This document shows, piece after piece, positions 33,718 to 47,900 of a stretch of DNA of 64,000 bases (positions within the stretch are counted from its first letter, which is position 1; the number at the start of each line of letters is the position of its first letter). Position numbers and translations under genes: made by a program. Source of the stretch: Taenia hydatigena. Lineage: Eukaryota; Platyhelminthes; Cestoda; Cyclophyllidea; Taeniidae. The notes beneath the pieces are model-generated. The model made no database searches. It saw only the letters and a program-made list of their open reading frames with translations, and was not told the DNA's origin. The stretch is taken from positions 2,871,381-2,935,380 of the forward strand of contig JADWOT020000009.1 of the NCBI GenBank assembly GCA_036345935.2. Reading direction: 5' to 3'.

Positions 33718-35949
33718 TCTAATTCGGGGCATAAAAATACGACTTTAGCGCCCAATTGGAGATGCATGCTTGCATGGGAAGAATATATATAATCAAAATG
33801 ATTAAGTACTAAGAGAAGGGGATCGAGCAATAGTGTCCATAAAGTCTTAAGTACAAAGTGGCCAACTCACGTATTTAACTCCCAAAATGCCTTTAAATTA
33901 TTTGAGCATAGAAAAACGCAGACATAAAAACCATTACCACCAATGACGTAGACCAGTAAAATTTATAGCCACGAAGTAAGCCACATGAAAATGCCCTTTA
34001 ACGCCAGAAAATGGTTTATTACAGGTAGTGTCTCGAAATGAGATCAAAATCCATTCGGTAATAACTGGAGACTCAAAAAGGCAACAAAAATCAAATTCCA
34101 CTTTTGACGAAGTAACTCATGTAACAAACTACTTTCACAGCTCAAAGGGTTAATTTTATTTAATTGTGTCGAGAGCAGATGCAATGAAGTAATAATGCCA
34201 TGTTTAAAATTTTGCTGCGACAAAACCGCAAAATAGCGCATAACATACAAGACATTAATTAAAGCATATAACCAATATGACTCGCATGAACTTTACTTCC
34301 ATGCGACTAAATGGTCAATGTTAAGCACATTTTTGGATTAGTAAAACGCTACCTCAATATATAAAATAATCAATGTACAGAATGAGAATGATTTTAGCCA
34401 TGAGCTTCACATTCATTAGGGCAAGAATGAAAACTACGAGATAAAAACACAATGATATGACCACTGAAAAATAAAACCTTGGCAAAAAGAACTCAGTGAA
34501 TACTGGATGAATTCCAATGCACAAGAACAACTAAAACAGCAGACCGATGATACTTTAGAGCGCATGGAGCTTTGGGGTGGCATTGTAAAATCACACGTTA
34601 AAACAATTTGAGATATTAATGGAACGTGTCTAGCGTAGTAAGCATAATAATTTCGTGGCTATTCACGACCAACTGCCTAATACAATTACATAATTTGCTC
34701 TATACAATTGTTCTAACAATTTGTAATCTTACTTGTTTAAAATTGATGATGAACAAATTCTATAAGGCCCAACATTTACAAAAACATTGCGTTCTGATTT
34801 GCGACAGAAATTGCTCATAAAAGAACTTACCACGCTTGCCAATTTGAGCTTAATAAGCTTATAAACATGGATACACATTCCCAGAACGCCACTTGTTTAG
34901 CTGTCCCTCGGTACTGATATTTTATTCCCAACTCCGTTTCGCCCTTCTACTTTATTTAGTTTTATGGCAAGAGAGTAATTGATCGTCGCAGGTAGTCGGT
35001 GATTTTACTGTCTTCAAAATAGCTTTTTTTGCTTTACTTTAGGCACGCACCACCTCCGTCGCCTTGGACGCGTATCCTCACCGCCTCTTGCGCAGTGCCT
35101 AACTGCCGCCTGAAAGAAGAAATTGCTAAGTTGGAACCACCAGAGCAGAGGTAGGCCACCAGTGCATTTGTGGCCTGCTACCGGTTCAGCCCGCCTTGCG
35201 TGATTTACTACCTTACGTTCCCATAGCATTTACCGACGACCCCTTACAAACGAATACAATAAAACACAAGTATTCACAAAAGTTTATTAAGAATGGTACT
35301 TTGGTTAAATGTACGGGACGCTCCAGTCTTGTGTTCGACATCGGGTGGGGGAATGGAGGACAGGGTAGGCAGAGACGGTAAGGAGGATGGGATCTCGGAG
35401 AGAGCAAGGAAGGAAGGAAAACAAAATGCAGCGAATTTAACTGGAGCTCCAGTACCCGCTTCCTTTTCGTCTCTTTACTTCAATTGCGATAGTCATTTGT
35501 TGATCGGGAAGAAACAAAAAGGGAGGCGCACGCAAAAACGCACGAGATAAACAACCATGACCGATCTTCGTACGTCTAGTAATTCACCCAAAAACAAAAT
35601 GCTACTGAAAACCAGCCAGTAAAAATTATAAAAGCTGTCACCCGCTACGTACCAGGGCACAACGCTGTTTTTCGGCATCATTGCGGACGTTTGCGCCATT
35701 GCAAACGAAGAAAAAAATAGAAGAGTATTTATAGGTATATATGCATGTAGACCTCTAGGAATTTCGTAAAAAACAACAATTTTGTTGACTAATTAGCTTA
35801 ACAAACTCCATTAGTCGTCTCCCTGTATAACCGGATGTGTTTGAATCGACGGGTGATCTCCTAGTCCTATGCAAACAGGAGGAGGCATCAATAGGATGTT
35901 CTCAATTTTTGGCTTCAAGCTTCGTTGGCGAAAAAATAAGATTTAGGAA
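33718..35949. other. Intergenic and NOVA 3' UTR region
   Basis: This 2.2-kb AT-rich stretch lies between the RS-rich gene and the NOVA stop codon. A minus-strand AATAAA at 35283-35288 would give NOVA a 3' UTR of about 660 nt. The segment 35041-35220 is more GC-rich and follows a TTTACTTTAG acceptor-like site on the plus strand, but no protein frame is convincing. Confidence 0.45.
35283..35288 (-). promoter_or_regulatory. Candidate NOVA poly(A) signal
   Basis: Minus-strand AATAAA lies about 660 nt past the NOVA stop codon. It is the nearest canonical hexamer I found downstream. Confidence 0.4.
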
Positions 35950-38900
35950 CTAAAATGCAGGTTGTTTAGGGGGCTGTTGCGATGGCTGCGTTGGACAAGT
36001 ACCCGCGGAAGTCACGCCCTCAATAGGACCATAGTCACCACTACCACCACTGCTGTCGGGACCAAAGACGCCGTTCGGTTTTCCGGGGGCTTGGCTTGGG
36101 TAGCCGCCACCCGATTCATCATAGGACCTACGCAGAGGGGCATGGAGCGCACTTGCATGCTGATTGAGCTGCTCTATTGTGATTGTATTCTCAATCACCG
36201 CAGCTGCATAATTGGCGTTCATCTGGTCACCGGAGATGGAAATCACCCGGCTTTGCAGGCCAGAGACAAGGATGCCCTTCGGAGAGACTTGAATGAGCGT
36301 GTTAGTCTGTGTCTGAAGGTCCAGCAATAGACGGCCTTGAGGTCCGGAGATACGGCCAATAAGGCTCTCTGGGACCTAGAGTGCCAATACTCATAATGAG
36401 AAAGTGTATACCTAGTAGCGTTTTGGGAGCTCGTTAGACCAAAGTGTTCCAGCGATATTCTTGTCTTGCCGGCAATCATAAAATAATGTAACAACTGCAA
36501 AATCTGTCAAAGTAAATTGCTTAAACGAATTTTCGAGTTCCAAACACGCAACAACCAAATAAAGAATAAATAGACCGAAGTAAAAATAACAAACTAAATT
36601 CGTGACGAGAGCGTTTTGACGTTTTTAATCCCAAGAATCTTTTCGAAAGTCCATTAATAATGGATGAAAGGGTTCTGCCATTGCTGAATCAGCCGTCCGC
36701 AAAAAAGGAGAAGGCAGTGCATTTTCAAAAAGGTGCACCAACTAAATAGCGCATGTGTTTAGAGAAGAATAATGTGGCCGAAAGCATTCGCAATGTGCCA
36801 ATATACCATGAGGAAATCAGAGGTAAAGTGTTCAAATGTATTGATTCAATTGTTTGATCATCTCTGCGTTTAATTAGGCGGACAAGTACGGCTGGCCTTC
36901 GAACCATGCCAGCAGTCTCAACTCTTCCGTACGTTAGCCGTATCCTTTATACCGCACCATAATGACTTCTTGTGGATTGGGGGAAGACCCTGAGTGCTAC
37001 GCAGTCATCAATTTAAAACTATTCAGTGTTCTTCATTCAATCATCAATTGAAACCTCACTTTCACCATAAGCTGATAAAAATGTGCGAAATGGACAGCTC
37101 CAGCAGTGCTCAAATGATCAAAAAATTTAGAGAACGCCCACACCTTATGAAAGGCATGTGGGCTGAGCTAGCAGCTTGGTGTGGCTTTCTTAACACTCAC
37201 CAAAATTTCTCGTGTGTAGAGCAGTCCGCTCGCCCCACCAACCGAAGACCGAAGCATTTGAGCACCCGTAGTAGGGGTGACAATGGAGTTGGAATTAGCC
37301 ATTGCCGTAGCGCTGGCGTAAAGCCCCATTAAGGCGGCGGCCGAAGCAGTTAAGTAGGTGGGAGGCTGCTGCCCTGCCTCGCTTTTGCAGTCCTCCCAGA
37401 GTCCGGTCGGTGGAGCCGACGCTGCAGCAACCTCCACCTCGGTCCCACTACCACCTCCCCTGCCGCGCTGTCCGGCGTCGAAAATACCTAGCGCTTCAGC
37501 GCCCTGTGGAGCCGCAGCGCCAGACGCAGAGGCAGAGGTGGTCCGCGAGTTTGCCGAAGCAACCGCAGCGAGAGCTGCTGCGGCCTGGAGCGCAGGAGCG
37601 TCAGGAGTGACGGAGGATGGAGGGGAAGGACTTGCAAAGGCAGCAGTCTGCAGTGGCACGAAGGGATACAGCTGTGCTGTTGCTGCTGTGGCCACTGGAG
37701 GATAGGCGGACGCACCGACAAATGCCCCTGTCCTGCGACCTCCGAGATACTGCGAGGTCATCCGCGCTTGTGGTACCGCTGCCGCAGCTACTGCTGCTGC
37801 AGTTGAGGGCATGATCGAATCGAACATTGCTGCAGCTAAGGAGCAAATAGCCATTTTGGCATCTTTGGTAGATGATTTGTGCCTTTCGTCAACAAAAATC
37901 GTTCTGAGTGTGGAATGAGCGCTTAGACTAAAAGAGAATTTTGCTTTGATATCCATAAAAAGACATGCTCCTGTTACGATACTGCACGCAATGTTCCACA
38001 TTACTGCTAATAAGAATCGAGGCATGTATCGTAGGCCAGTCCAGCTTAGCCATCCCTAATCAAGATGTGCTCGTGCATGCAACGGCATGTAGTGAGGAAG
38101 GAGGATTCTTATCGACATGTCTAAAAAAATTTAAAGCTCACTGCTAAAGCGGGGCATGCTGTGCTTATAAACTACAACCAAAATCAATAAAACCATTCAT
38201 CTCACCTGGTAAAAAGGTAGGATTGGAACAAAAAGATCCCAATGAATTTGCTGCAGCCGTTGCCAATGGTGATGCAGATGAGACTTGCTGCTGCTGTTGT
38301 TGCTGCTGATGACGGGGATGAGCATGAACATTATGATTGGCCGCAACGACTGCACTCGCGGCGGAGGACAGCCCGCCACCGCCACTGCCACCGCCTATGT
38401 GGAAGACGGTGTTCAACGCGGCGTTATGTTGCTGCTGCTGTTGCTGCAGGGTGCTCAGCTGATCGCAGTTGTTGACGAGTTGGAGAAGAATGGCGGCGTC
38501 CATGGGGTTAAGGGGAGCTGTGAGGGGACCCATGATGTAGGGGTTAGCGGCAGCAGCAGCAGCGGCAGCGGCGGCCAGCGATGAAGCGTCAGGTCGAAGG
38601 AGGAGGTTGCCCGTGTTCGCGGAGATGAAGGGAAAGGCGTAGGGCGAACCCGTGGGATAGACGCTGGAGACGGGACCCCGGACATCCGCATAGGAGAGAT
38701 TAGGACAAGAGGAGGACTGGGGATCGGAGGCAATCACAGCAAGGATGAGATCCATTGCGGCGCGCATTTGATGCAGCTCGCCTGAGAGAAGGAAACGTGC
38801 TTGAAACGTTAGTCATGGCAACAGCCTTGCTGAAAAAACCAGTTTTGAATATGGATTGAAGGTGATTTACTATCGCAGCTAAGTGGTCTTGACATTTGCA

Positions 38901-41900
38901 TTCATTAGCTATCACAACATCTTCAGGTTAATATTTTTTCAACTATCGCCTTTAACGACTCGCAGGCTTTAGTTCCTGTGGTTTATACTCCCGTCTTAGA
39001 GAAATGACTCCTCATACACGACGAATGAGAATACTCAGGAAATTCCTATTGACCATACCCACCAGATTTAAAGTTGAACGTCTTTCAGTTGGGAGATAGT
39101 TATTTAAGTAGTCAAATTAAGCGCTCCGAGATAGTTCCTACCTATTTGGATAAAGTTTTGATCTCCAGGTTGTGCGCCCACTAGGAAAAAGTGACCATCG
39201 TTTTCGTAAGAATCTGGTCTGCTGTTTTTGTCCCAAAAAAAGTATCGATATGGGTGGCAATTAGAAATCCACAAGAGCAGGGAATAATCAGATTAAAAAG
39301 TGCAGAATCACGCAAGTAACTTCAAACTGATTCACGTTACAATCATCTCCGGTGTGGGAATCATGCCGAAAACCCTTCAAGACAATTAACCCCCTGCAAA
39401 TTCCTGTCTGTCACCCAATGGGTACTCTCACATAGTCCCATTAGACAAACAGCGAAGCACATTTTGATAAGTGATCAGAAGATTTACGATTTCTGCAACT
39501 TATGACGGTCGGCGATGACAAGAAGCAGTGGCAATTTCCTCAGTGCCCTAAAGTCTAGGTAAATTGAGACAGGCTGGTAGAAGGATTTTAGCACTCCGAT
39601 GCATTTATACGACTTTGCCAGCTATTAATCATTTATGGTGTTGACTAGTGGGAGGGACTTTTGCGCTGTCAAAGGGAGGAATGGCCCGATTTAGGGAATC
39701 ACAAGCACTGCGGTAACTCGGTCAATGATGCGAGCGAGGAATGACGGTAGCAATACAGATATGCTAAAATTTTGCCCATTTAACACAACTTGGTGATTTG
39801 CCTCATTCATCCCATAAAGTGCTAAAATACTGTCTTTTAGTTCACGGTAAGGCTTTTAAAGACCATTGTCAATTGACTTTGGGTTAAAGGACAAACACCT
39901 TGTCCAACTTGGAACGGGCTACTCTTAGCGGTTGGTTGAAGTTGAATACCAGGTGCAAAGGGAATTATCATCTGTGGTAGAATTACTATAGATGAATTTG
40001 TGGATAAAATCTTCCCAGAACCTGTTAACTCATTTCGGAAAGTATCCAGCTATTAACTAGTGTGCGTCTACGTAGAGTAAAACAAGCCTCCAAACAACTT
40101 AATAACCGAAATAAAGGTCAGGAAGAATATGAACACAACTACAGTGGGAACTGATGGCTACCATTTATGCTCGCTGCCACCGTCACATATGTGCGACGCC
40201 ACAATTTCGTTCCCAAAACTACGTAAAAAAGGAAAAAAAAATATCAGAAAATTTCTAGGCGAAGACGGTTTGGACAAAATTAGTAGAATAAAACATCTGA
40301 GTGGTTGTGACGATCTACTGGGACCTTGATAACGAAAGGACTAAACTTGTAAGTAGAACGGCAATATGTTCACGCTCTCCATCATTTCAAGGTTCTAGTA
40401 GCTAAGATCAAAAGCACTTGAAGGGATCAAAATCACTAAGCACTAAGAAAAATACCTCTCTCCCAACACTAAACCGTCACAGAAGAAAGCGGTGGTCAAT
40501 TTTCAGTTCGACTCGGATACTTGCCCCGGAACTGGACAGATTAACAATGCATTTAGGATGGGATTATTGACGTGCTCATCTTAGCGGCTCTGGTAGACTT
40601 TTTAAGCGATGCATCGCTATCAAATTGTATTTCCGTTTCAGAGGTACATCGACGAATTTCAAGCGTTTTATTCTATGATTTAGAACACATCCGAAAATAG
40701 CCTACGAATAAACTACCGTGGTTTTGTTCAATACACAGCGCAACCTTTCGATGCGATTGAAGCGCAGTCCGACTGATAGAACGAAAGAAGGGGATAGGGG
40801 AAGAAAAACACGTACCTGCAACGATTACACATCTTTCAGGCAGGGAGAATTCGCGAGACTTTTGAGAGATCTGAACATAGGCCTCTGATCGCTCCTTGAT
40901 CTCCTGGATGTACGTTCCATTCTTCCCGATTATCATGCCAGCAGTGCTGTTTGGCACTAGAATCTTCACCTAACAAACACAAAGATGTTGGAGACATCTA
41001 AAAAATGCTTTCCTTGGTAACGGTGTAAAACCATTTTAATAAGTACTCGCGGCTGACAGATGGCATTTTGCAAGTGGACATGAGCAGGCTTCCCAAACCA
41101 TGGCACAAGGCTGGACAGATCTGAGGAACCATTGGGAAAATACCCCATTCTTAATGGAACGATAGCACCACAGTGAGGTTATTCACAAGCCTTCATTCAT
41201 CGTTCTGAATAAATTGCCTTGTTTTATCCTCCAGCCATAGCCACATCGTCTTATTCCCTTGCTGTTCTCTATCCCAACTTGAGTAAGCAATTGTCTGTGA
41301 AAGCGCCTTGGCCTTTCGTAGCCTGCACATTATAAGTAGCAGAGCTTCTTTAAGGCAAAAGACAAAAGCGTCTTTAGATGAGATGGCAGGAGTGGTGGAA
41401 GAGAATGTCGGGGTCAAATAACGGAAGTAAGACATAAATTAGGGAATCCCAACACAGATAGCGTAGAAATTCAGCTGTCGTTTGAAACATTTTACATTGC
41501 CAAAGGAATGCGATATGCTTACAAGTAGCCCGGCTTTAAACATTATTGGAAAGGGGACTGCTGCTTCGAGGCCTACCTTAGTGCCAACTATTGGTATAAG
41601 AAGAGGCCTATATAGCGGAACGTCAGCACCTCACAAACTGCACGAAGTACAGTGGATCGTTGCAACTTTAGTACTACCCAAAGAACCGTTTGATCAGTTA
41701 AATGCACTCAAATTGCAAGATGGATGAGGGCCATTGTGCTACATGTGCGAAGAGAAGGCTAAACGTCAGACCCTTTGAAGTTATTAGTCCACCTTTATTT
41801 TCCGTCAAGTAGCAGTACTTTCTGGGTGTAAATATGCAAAATTACATGGGTTTACACATGTGAAAACTGAAACCATGAGGTCGTGCAAATAAGTACCGCA

Positions 41901-44900
41901 TCCAGACACAAATAAAACCTGCATTCTAAATCTGTTTTAATAGATGCATCGCCGATAGGTCAAACTCTGTGGCAGTACAAATCGTATCATTAAAAAGCTA
42001 CATTTTAGTGAAGAGGCCGTCCAAACGCTTTTACTAAAGTTGTAGGTAATTTGGGGAGCGGATGAGAAGTGGAAGAGATGAGTCGAGGTGCCACTGTAAG
42101 TCGGTGGATGTGATCCAAGGCGACGGACAGGAATGCATCTACCGAGAAAAATCAACACGAAATCCTAATGAATCTGTTTGTATGCTTAATATAACCTTTG
42201 TTAAACCCTTTTGCCAAGTAGAACATGTTCCAGTGTCCTCAACAGATGCGTTAGAATTACATGGAGCCGTACGTGGCAAGATATTAGAACAAAAACACTT
42301 TAAGCGTTTTATTCCAACGGGATAGGGTGACATTTTGGATGTGCAGTAAATGCATCAATCCCTCCTTAGTTTACTTCAACAGTTGGGCCAAGTTGATCTG
42401 TCCAACTTCGACGACCATTGCACAAAAATGACAAATGTTTCATAATGGCCTTTATACTTTCAAGCTTTTTCATAATAACTCCCAATTGACGCAATCTGTA
42501 AAAAAAGTCATATATTTTTAACCATACTCCTTTGAGTGCTTATTTTACACTCTATTTCAGCTTTGCAGGCACATACGGCTCCGTCATTGTACTTCCATTG
42601 GGCGAAGCGGCCTTTGGGCCTAGTCAATAGCCCCAAGCCACACTGTACGCCAACACATATTCTACCCTAGAATTGTGTCTACTTTCGTCTTCGGGGAAGA
42701 ATCGGGGCGCTACATTGGTGGAAGCGGAAAGCGAATCAGATATTTAAGGACAACAATCCTGATTTCTACTAATGAGCGCTAAACCTTAATATGATGAAGG
42801 ATGTAAGCTGAGGGTGAAGGAATGTATGAAGATATTCAACCGAAGGGTTAAAAATGACGACAACTTTCGCCAACAACCCTATTCTCGTGGCTCGCAGGGA
42901 AGCCATTAACAACTATAGCGACACTGGCTGTGGCCATAAACAATTTTGAAGAGTCTCTTAAGGAACTATCCACGGTACTTGCATTAAGATGTCGATCAAG
43001 TAAATACGCGATAGCTTCTCCACCTCTCTACCGGCTGGAGAGAACCAATACAGACATATGGCTGGGCAGTCCTGAAGTGAGAGAGCAAGCCGACAAGGAA
43101 AAACGGACTTGAAACTTTATCATTGTGGAATTATGTTAAGCCCTGCCCTTTGGCAAATGACCGGTTTTAGACCAGCGTTCTCGTGGCTAGCAATGGGCAC
43201 ACAAAATGACCTGCACATTCTTCCTTCTCCTAGCACGGTTTCCAAAAAAGACTAAACTCCAGATCCAGTAAAACTACCAAAAGGGATTACTGACGTTGGG
43301 GTCAAATACATTTTCAGATGAACGGGGATTTGACGACTAGAGCGGTTGGTTCGTGAGTGTTTCCCTTATAGCACCTACTGCGCAGCAGGTTGACCAAGGA
43401 GAGCGCCGAGGACTACGCTCCTCATTTTGCTTGCACATGATTCCTTGCAAACGAATCGTAGCTTAAACCAAGACGTTTCAGTCTCCAAAGGTCTCGATGG
43501 GGATAGATTCGAAAATAATACTCCCAACAAACTAAAATTAACTTTACCTCGAACCATCATCAAAAAACATTTGCCCTCCCGCAAAATTGTAGCTTCCTCA
43601 ATGCCTGTAGCTTAGTACACAAAAAGGGAGAGGGACAAAAAGTGGGAATCAGTACAAATGGTTTATTTGTTAAATTACCACCAGAATGTGGCAATGAAGC
43701 TTTCTTCGGGTAGAATATGCCTCCAGAAATGGGACTGATTATGTCTTAGCGATTTTAGAGCACAGCTTAAGGACTGCATTGAATACCTTCATAAAGAGAA
43801 CAGGTTTCATTTGGACCACTTACCTAACCAGTGCAGAAAACATATTCCTAAGTAAAAAGGAGCAACAAATGGTAGGAATTTTACCATCACTAATCACAAT
43901 TATCCTTCATAGAGATGAAGCGTCCAAAGTTTGCCCAAAAATTTATGCACAGTAGTTGAAGTTAACCTTATTAACGTTTCTGGATACCAAAGAATTGTCA
44001 AACTCCATCTGCCATCGCGCAAGAGGCAATTTTCTTTGCGGCATGCCCTTCTGGTGGTTCGGCACGGTATTAATAAACCATTCCCTCACTAAGCCTTTGA
44101 GGATGGCATCGACTACTGCAGGATAGTCATCTAACCTGTTTGTGTCTTTCCAAAACCGCCCGGCCATCAGTGGATTGAATGGTAGTATCCGGTTTCTCGT
44201 AAATCCTTTCCATTACGAAGGAGTGTGTGGAGGTCACCGCCTCAAGGGTTCCGACAATCAAGCATACACGCTCCAAGGTGCCTAGAGGGAGGCCAGAAAT
44301 AAACGAAAGAATAAAGGCTTGCATTGAGGTTAAGGAGGCGGTAGCATAGAGGCGACATCGTAGATGCTTAATGATATATGGGCGCGAAAAATGCTCAGGA
44401 TATGAGAAGGGAAGAAGAATGTGAAGGAGCCAGCAAGACACAGAATACGCGACAGACAGGGAGGAATGGACAAGCACAGGACAGCAGGGAACTCACTGAA
44501 CGATGACTTGAATTAGGTGGGAGAGCAATAATCGGCAAATAATTCAAATGACATCTATCTAATAAGCCTCCAACCCAATAATTACTATTTGTCAAAGTTT
44601 TTAGCAAAGAGATCATTTGGATGACTTTTTTTCAGCACATAAATCAACCCAAATAGCAAAGGAAATTTATGACTTATCTGGTTTAAAACGACCGGAAAGT
44701 AAATAATTCCCTGTAATCTCAAGCCGAAATAGTAGAGCTTGAGTAAAAACTAATTCCCCACTTTCTAAGTCCATTTCTTCGCTTAATTTAGAGTGATAAA
44801 ATGAAGGCAAGACGTCATCAGAGTCCTCGGTAATCCGTAAACCCCCTAACGCTTAGGTCCAACCCCTTGAAACGGTTAACACTTGAGATTCCCATTTGTG

Positions 44901-47900
44901 GTTTCATGTCAATTACGGTTGCAATTTTATTGTAAACACATCGTAAACGTTATCTGGAGGTTTTAACAACCAACAGAGCAATTTCTCCCAAAGTAATGAA
45001 AAAATTGATGGACTATGATAATTAAACGCATAGTTGCTCAATCGTAGCATCCAATTTAGCAGCAGAATTCATTTAAAAGTTGTGGTATAAATAACTATTC
45101 TTAGCTAGAGTAATATCGAAGCGGTTAGAAGAAATTACATAAAAACTGCTCCACAGCTGATGAGGTGAAAAGCATGGTAGACATTCTTGACTCCTTTCAT
45201 AGCGTGGTGATTCGGCCAAACCATCGAACATACGTTTCAAGCAGGCCTGATAACATTTCGTGCTTCCAACCAATATCTTTTGCAACCGTATAGTTGTAAC
45301 GCCAAGCCAGGACCCTACCCGACGGCAACAAAGAACAAGGTGGATAAGGAGACCGTGGGGTGCCGCGCTAGGCTGGATAAAAATGAAATGGAGACCTAAT
45401 GAAGACCGGATGGTGTTTGTGCTAGTGTGCAACAGATCTCACCACATTTACAACCAAAGCCACAGAGACAGGGATGGGAAACAGGTAAAGTCATGTCAAT
45501 AGATGACGTCTTTACCCCGCGTTCGATAAGGACGCGATTGAGACGATAACTATAATTCAAGAAAACCAAGATTAGGAAAGTCTTAATTTGCATTTCTAGC
45601 GACGTGATCAGGTTATACATTAAGGGAAAAGTTCAAAAAACGCAGCAATGTGACAATTATCCTTACCAGCACGTTTTCAATGGCGTACCGGCTTCAAGAG
45701 TTGCTGCTACTGCTGCAGCGCCTTAGCCTCAATCAGATTTCAAAAAGGTTTACGAGACAGTTCAACGCTCATATCGAAGGTACCAAGCTTGAATTTGATG
45801 TGTACTGTGATCTGCTTGGCGACTTAATAACATCTTTGCAGCCTGCGATTACATAACCGTAAGTAACCTTGAAAGCGCATAGGCATATCCTCTCTTATCT
45901 CACTAACACTTAGGCGGGAAAATAGACTCAGGTGATCCAGTGACAGTTGTTACTAGTCATGAACGCTTCGCGTGAACAACAAGAGACAAGGAAGCTGTCC
46001 TTGCCGTTGAGAGACAACTCAATGCTGGTTACGTGAGGAGAATGGGCAGTATCCAAAATCTAGAACACGAACTCCAGACCTAATGACCTTGGCGAACCAA
46101 TAGGCAACTAGAACACGTCTCATATTCTCATCCGGTCGGAAAATTTCCCTCAAAATACGGAATGGAATTGTGTATTTGCTAAGCACAAGCAAGAATGGAT
46201 CCTTTCGGCGACCAAACGAAAAAATGCACTATATTTGAAGGAGGTGTGGTCCTCGAAGGCTTTGAAAGTTTGGAACTGTTCTTAAGTGAACGACTCCGAG
46301 ATTATGAGATTTTACATCCTTAGTAAGAGGTTTTGATCACCATGACTGAAACCAATCTTGCATCTTTACAACATGGATAGACCAAGATGCGTGAATTGCA
46401 TGAACTGGAGCGCCGATCGCTCCCAGCTGTTATTGAATACATAGAATCAGTTCGAGACTAGTCATACAGAGGAATAAATCACCCAAGATCACCGAATTCT
46501 TTTCCAATTTATACGCTGGATGAAACTTAGTCCGTAGAATTACTCGAGAGTACTGGTTCAGTAAAAGCACATTCACCGCAGGAGTTCACTGAAAGAGTAC
46601 TTCAAAATAACTGGCAGGTCAGTACTGCCAACTACTGGCTATTAGGCCATGCAGATTTGTGTATTAATCAACATAGTATTCGGCTGGCGTTTCATGGAAA
46701 AGATTATCACGTACATTAAACGGTGTTTTAATTTAACTCGAAAACATGCGTTAAAGACGAGACTGCGGTGTTTTTAGAGGCAAAAACACAGGAACTTCTT
46801 GTAATGGCCCGCAATCGATACTAGACTAGGCCTTAATCCCACCGGAGACGACTGCGTAGTTCGCAATGAACACTTCCTGGAGTTCCTTCACTTGACACTC
46901 CGCTAGAATTCAGTTTCCTGAGGAACTACCCCACATAAATGCTTAACTAATGCGGCCTTGCTGCACTCGAGGACGAGGCGTAAATACCGTGGGTACGTCA
47001 GTAAAGCAACTGAACTTGGAAGACCAATCTAAAAGGCACTCCAAGCATCATCAGAGGAGTAGAATGAAAAACGAACGAAACCATTCCATTTTTGAAGTAA
47101 GGCACACAGACACTACGGAGCCGTAAACAAACGTCTGGGTCCAGCTGAAAATGCTTGAAAGGAGACCTAGCGACTAGAAGAGCCGCAAAAGCTAGTTACG
47201 GCAGCAAATGCATCTAAACTTGGATGAAGCAGGAACAATACCGGTAATTTAATTTACAAAAAGTGATTAAGCATAGACAGGAGCATTGGTAGGATTAACA
47301 GAAACGGCAGTAGAGGTAGCGCGGCTGACAGGGCAAGGGAGAGGGAGACAACGGGAGAGCAAGCGAGCAGGATGATGGAGAGAGAGAGCGAGGGAGCGAG
47401 AAAAAAAAGACAACCGTTTCGCAGCGCGTACGCGCTAACGCGAGCGCGTCCATTTGCGCAGTGCGAATGGCATACGGAAACGCAAAGGCGTCACGACAAC
47501 CCTCCGCTCCCTCTCGCGCTCCCCCGCCCGCCTCTCTCGTTGTACATCTCATCGACCAGTAGTAAACGCGAGCGCAGTTGGAAAAAAAGCAACATCCAGC
47601 ACACGCACGCAGAACGCGGAGCGAAAAAAAAAAACTAATTACACGGGCACTCGGACAGTGGAGAGGCTGCACGAACGGGTGTGTGTGCGTGCCACCGATT
47701 TAACGCATGCACATACCTACGCACACACGACCTTGACTGCCTCAAGGTCATGTTGGCGGCTGCAGCAACGCAAGTTTCTCCCCTCTCCTCGCCCGTCCCC
47801 AAGCCCTTCTCGGTCTCCCTAGTGCAAGCCCTTTCCTCATACGAGGAACATGAGGAGAATCACCTCGTTCCATGCATGAGAATGATCTCGTGTAACTGTG

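Noticed and set aside
37358..37814. Plus-strand open frames over the NOVA linker exon
   Set aside because: They are shadows of the Ala/Gly-rich minus-strand coding exon, whose repeated codons keep other frames open.
44136..44167. Minus-strand frame [17 protein letters not shown] at the NOVA third exon
   Set aside because: It is a shifted frame over the true KH1 exon and its intron. The KH1 frame is fixed by [11 protein letters not shown] and by phase matches on both sides.
45910..46840. A plus-strand frame in NOVA intron 2 that reads like a decayed protein
   Set aside because: It has about 12 stops in 310 codons, only slightly fewer than expected by chance, and no recognisable motif.
47295..47822. 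Open frames across the CpG-rich segment as protein genes
   Set aside because: Composition is driven by GA, CA and CG runs; there are no motifs, and no splice sites connect them to NOVA in frame.
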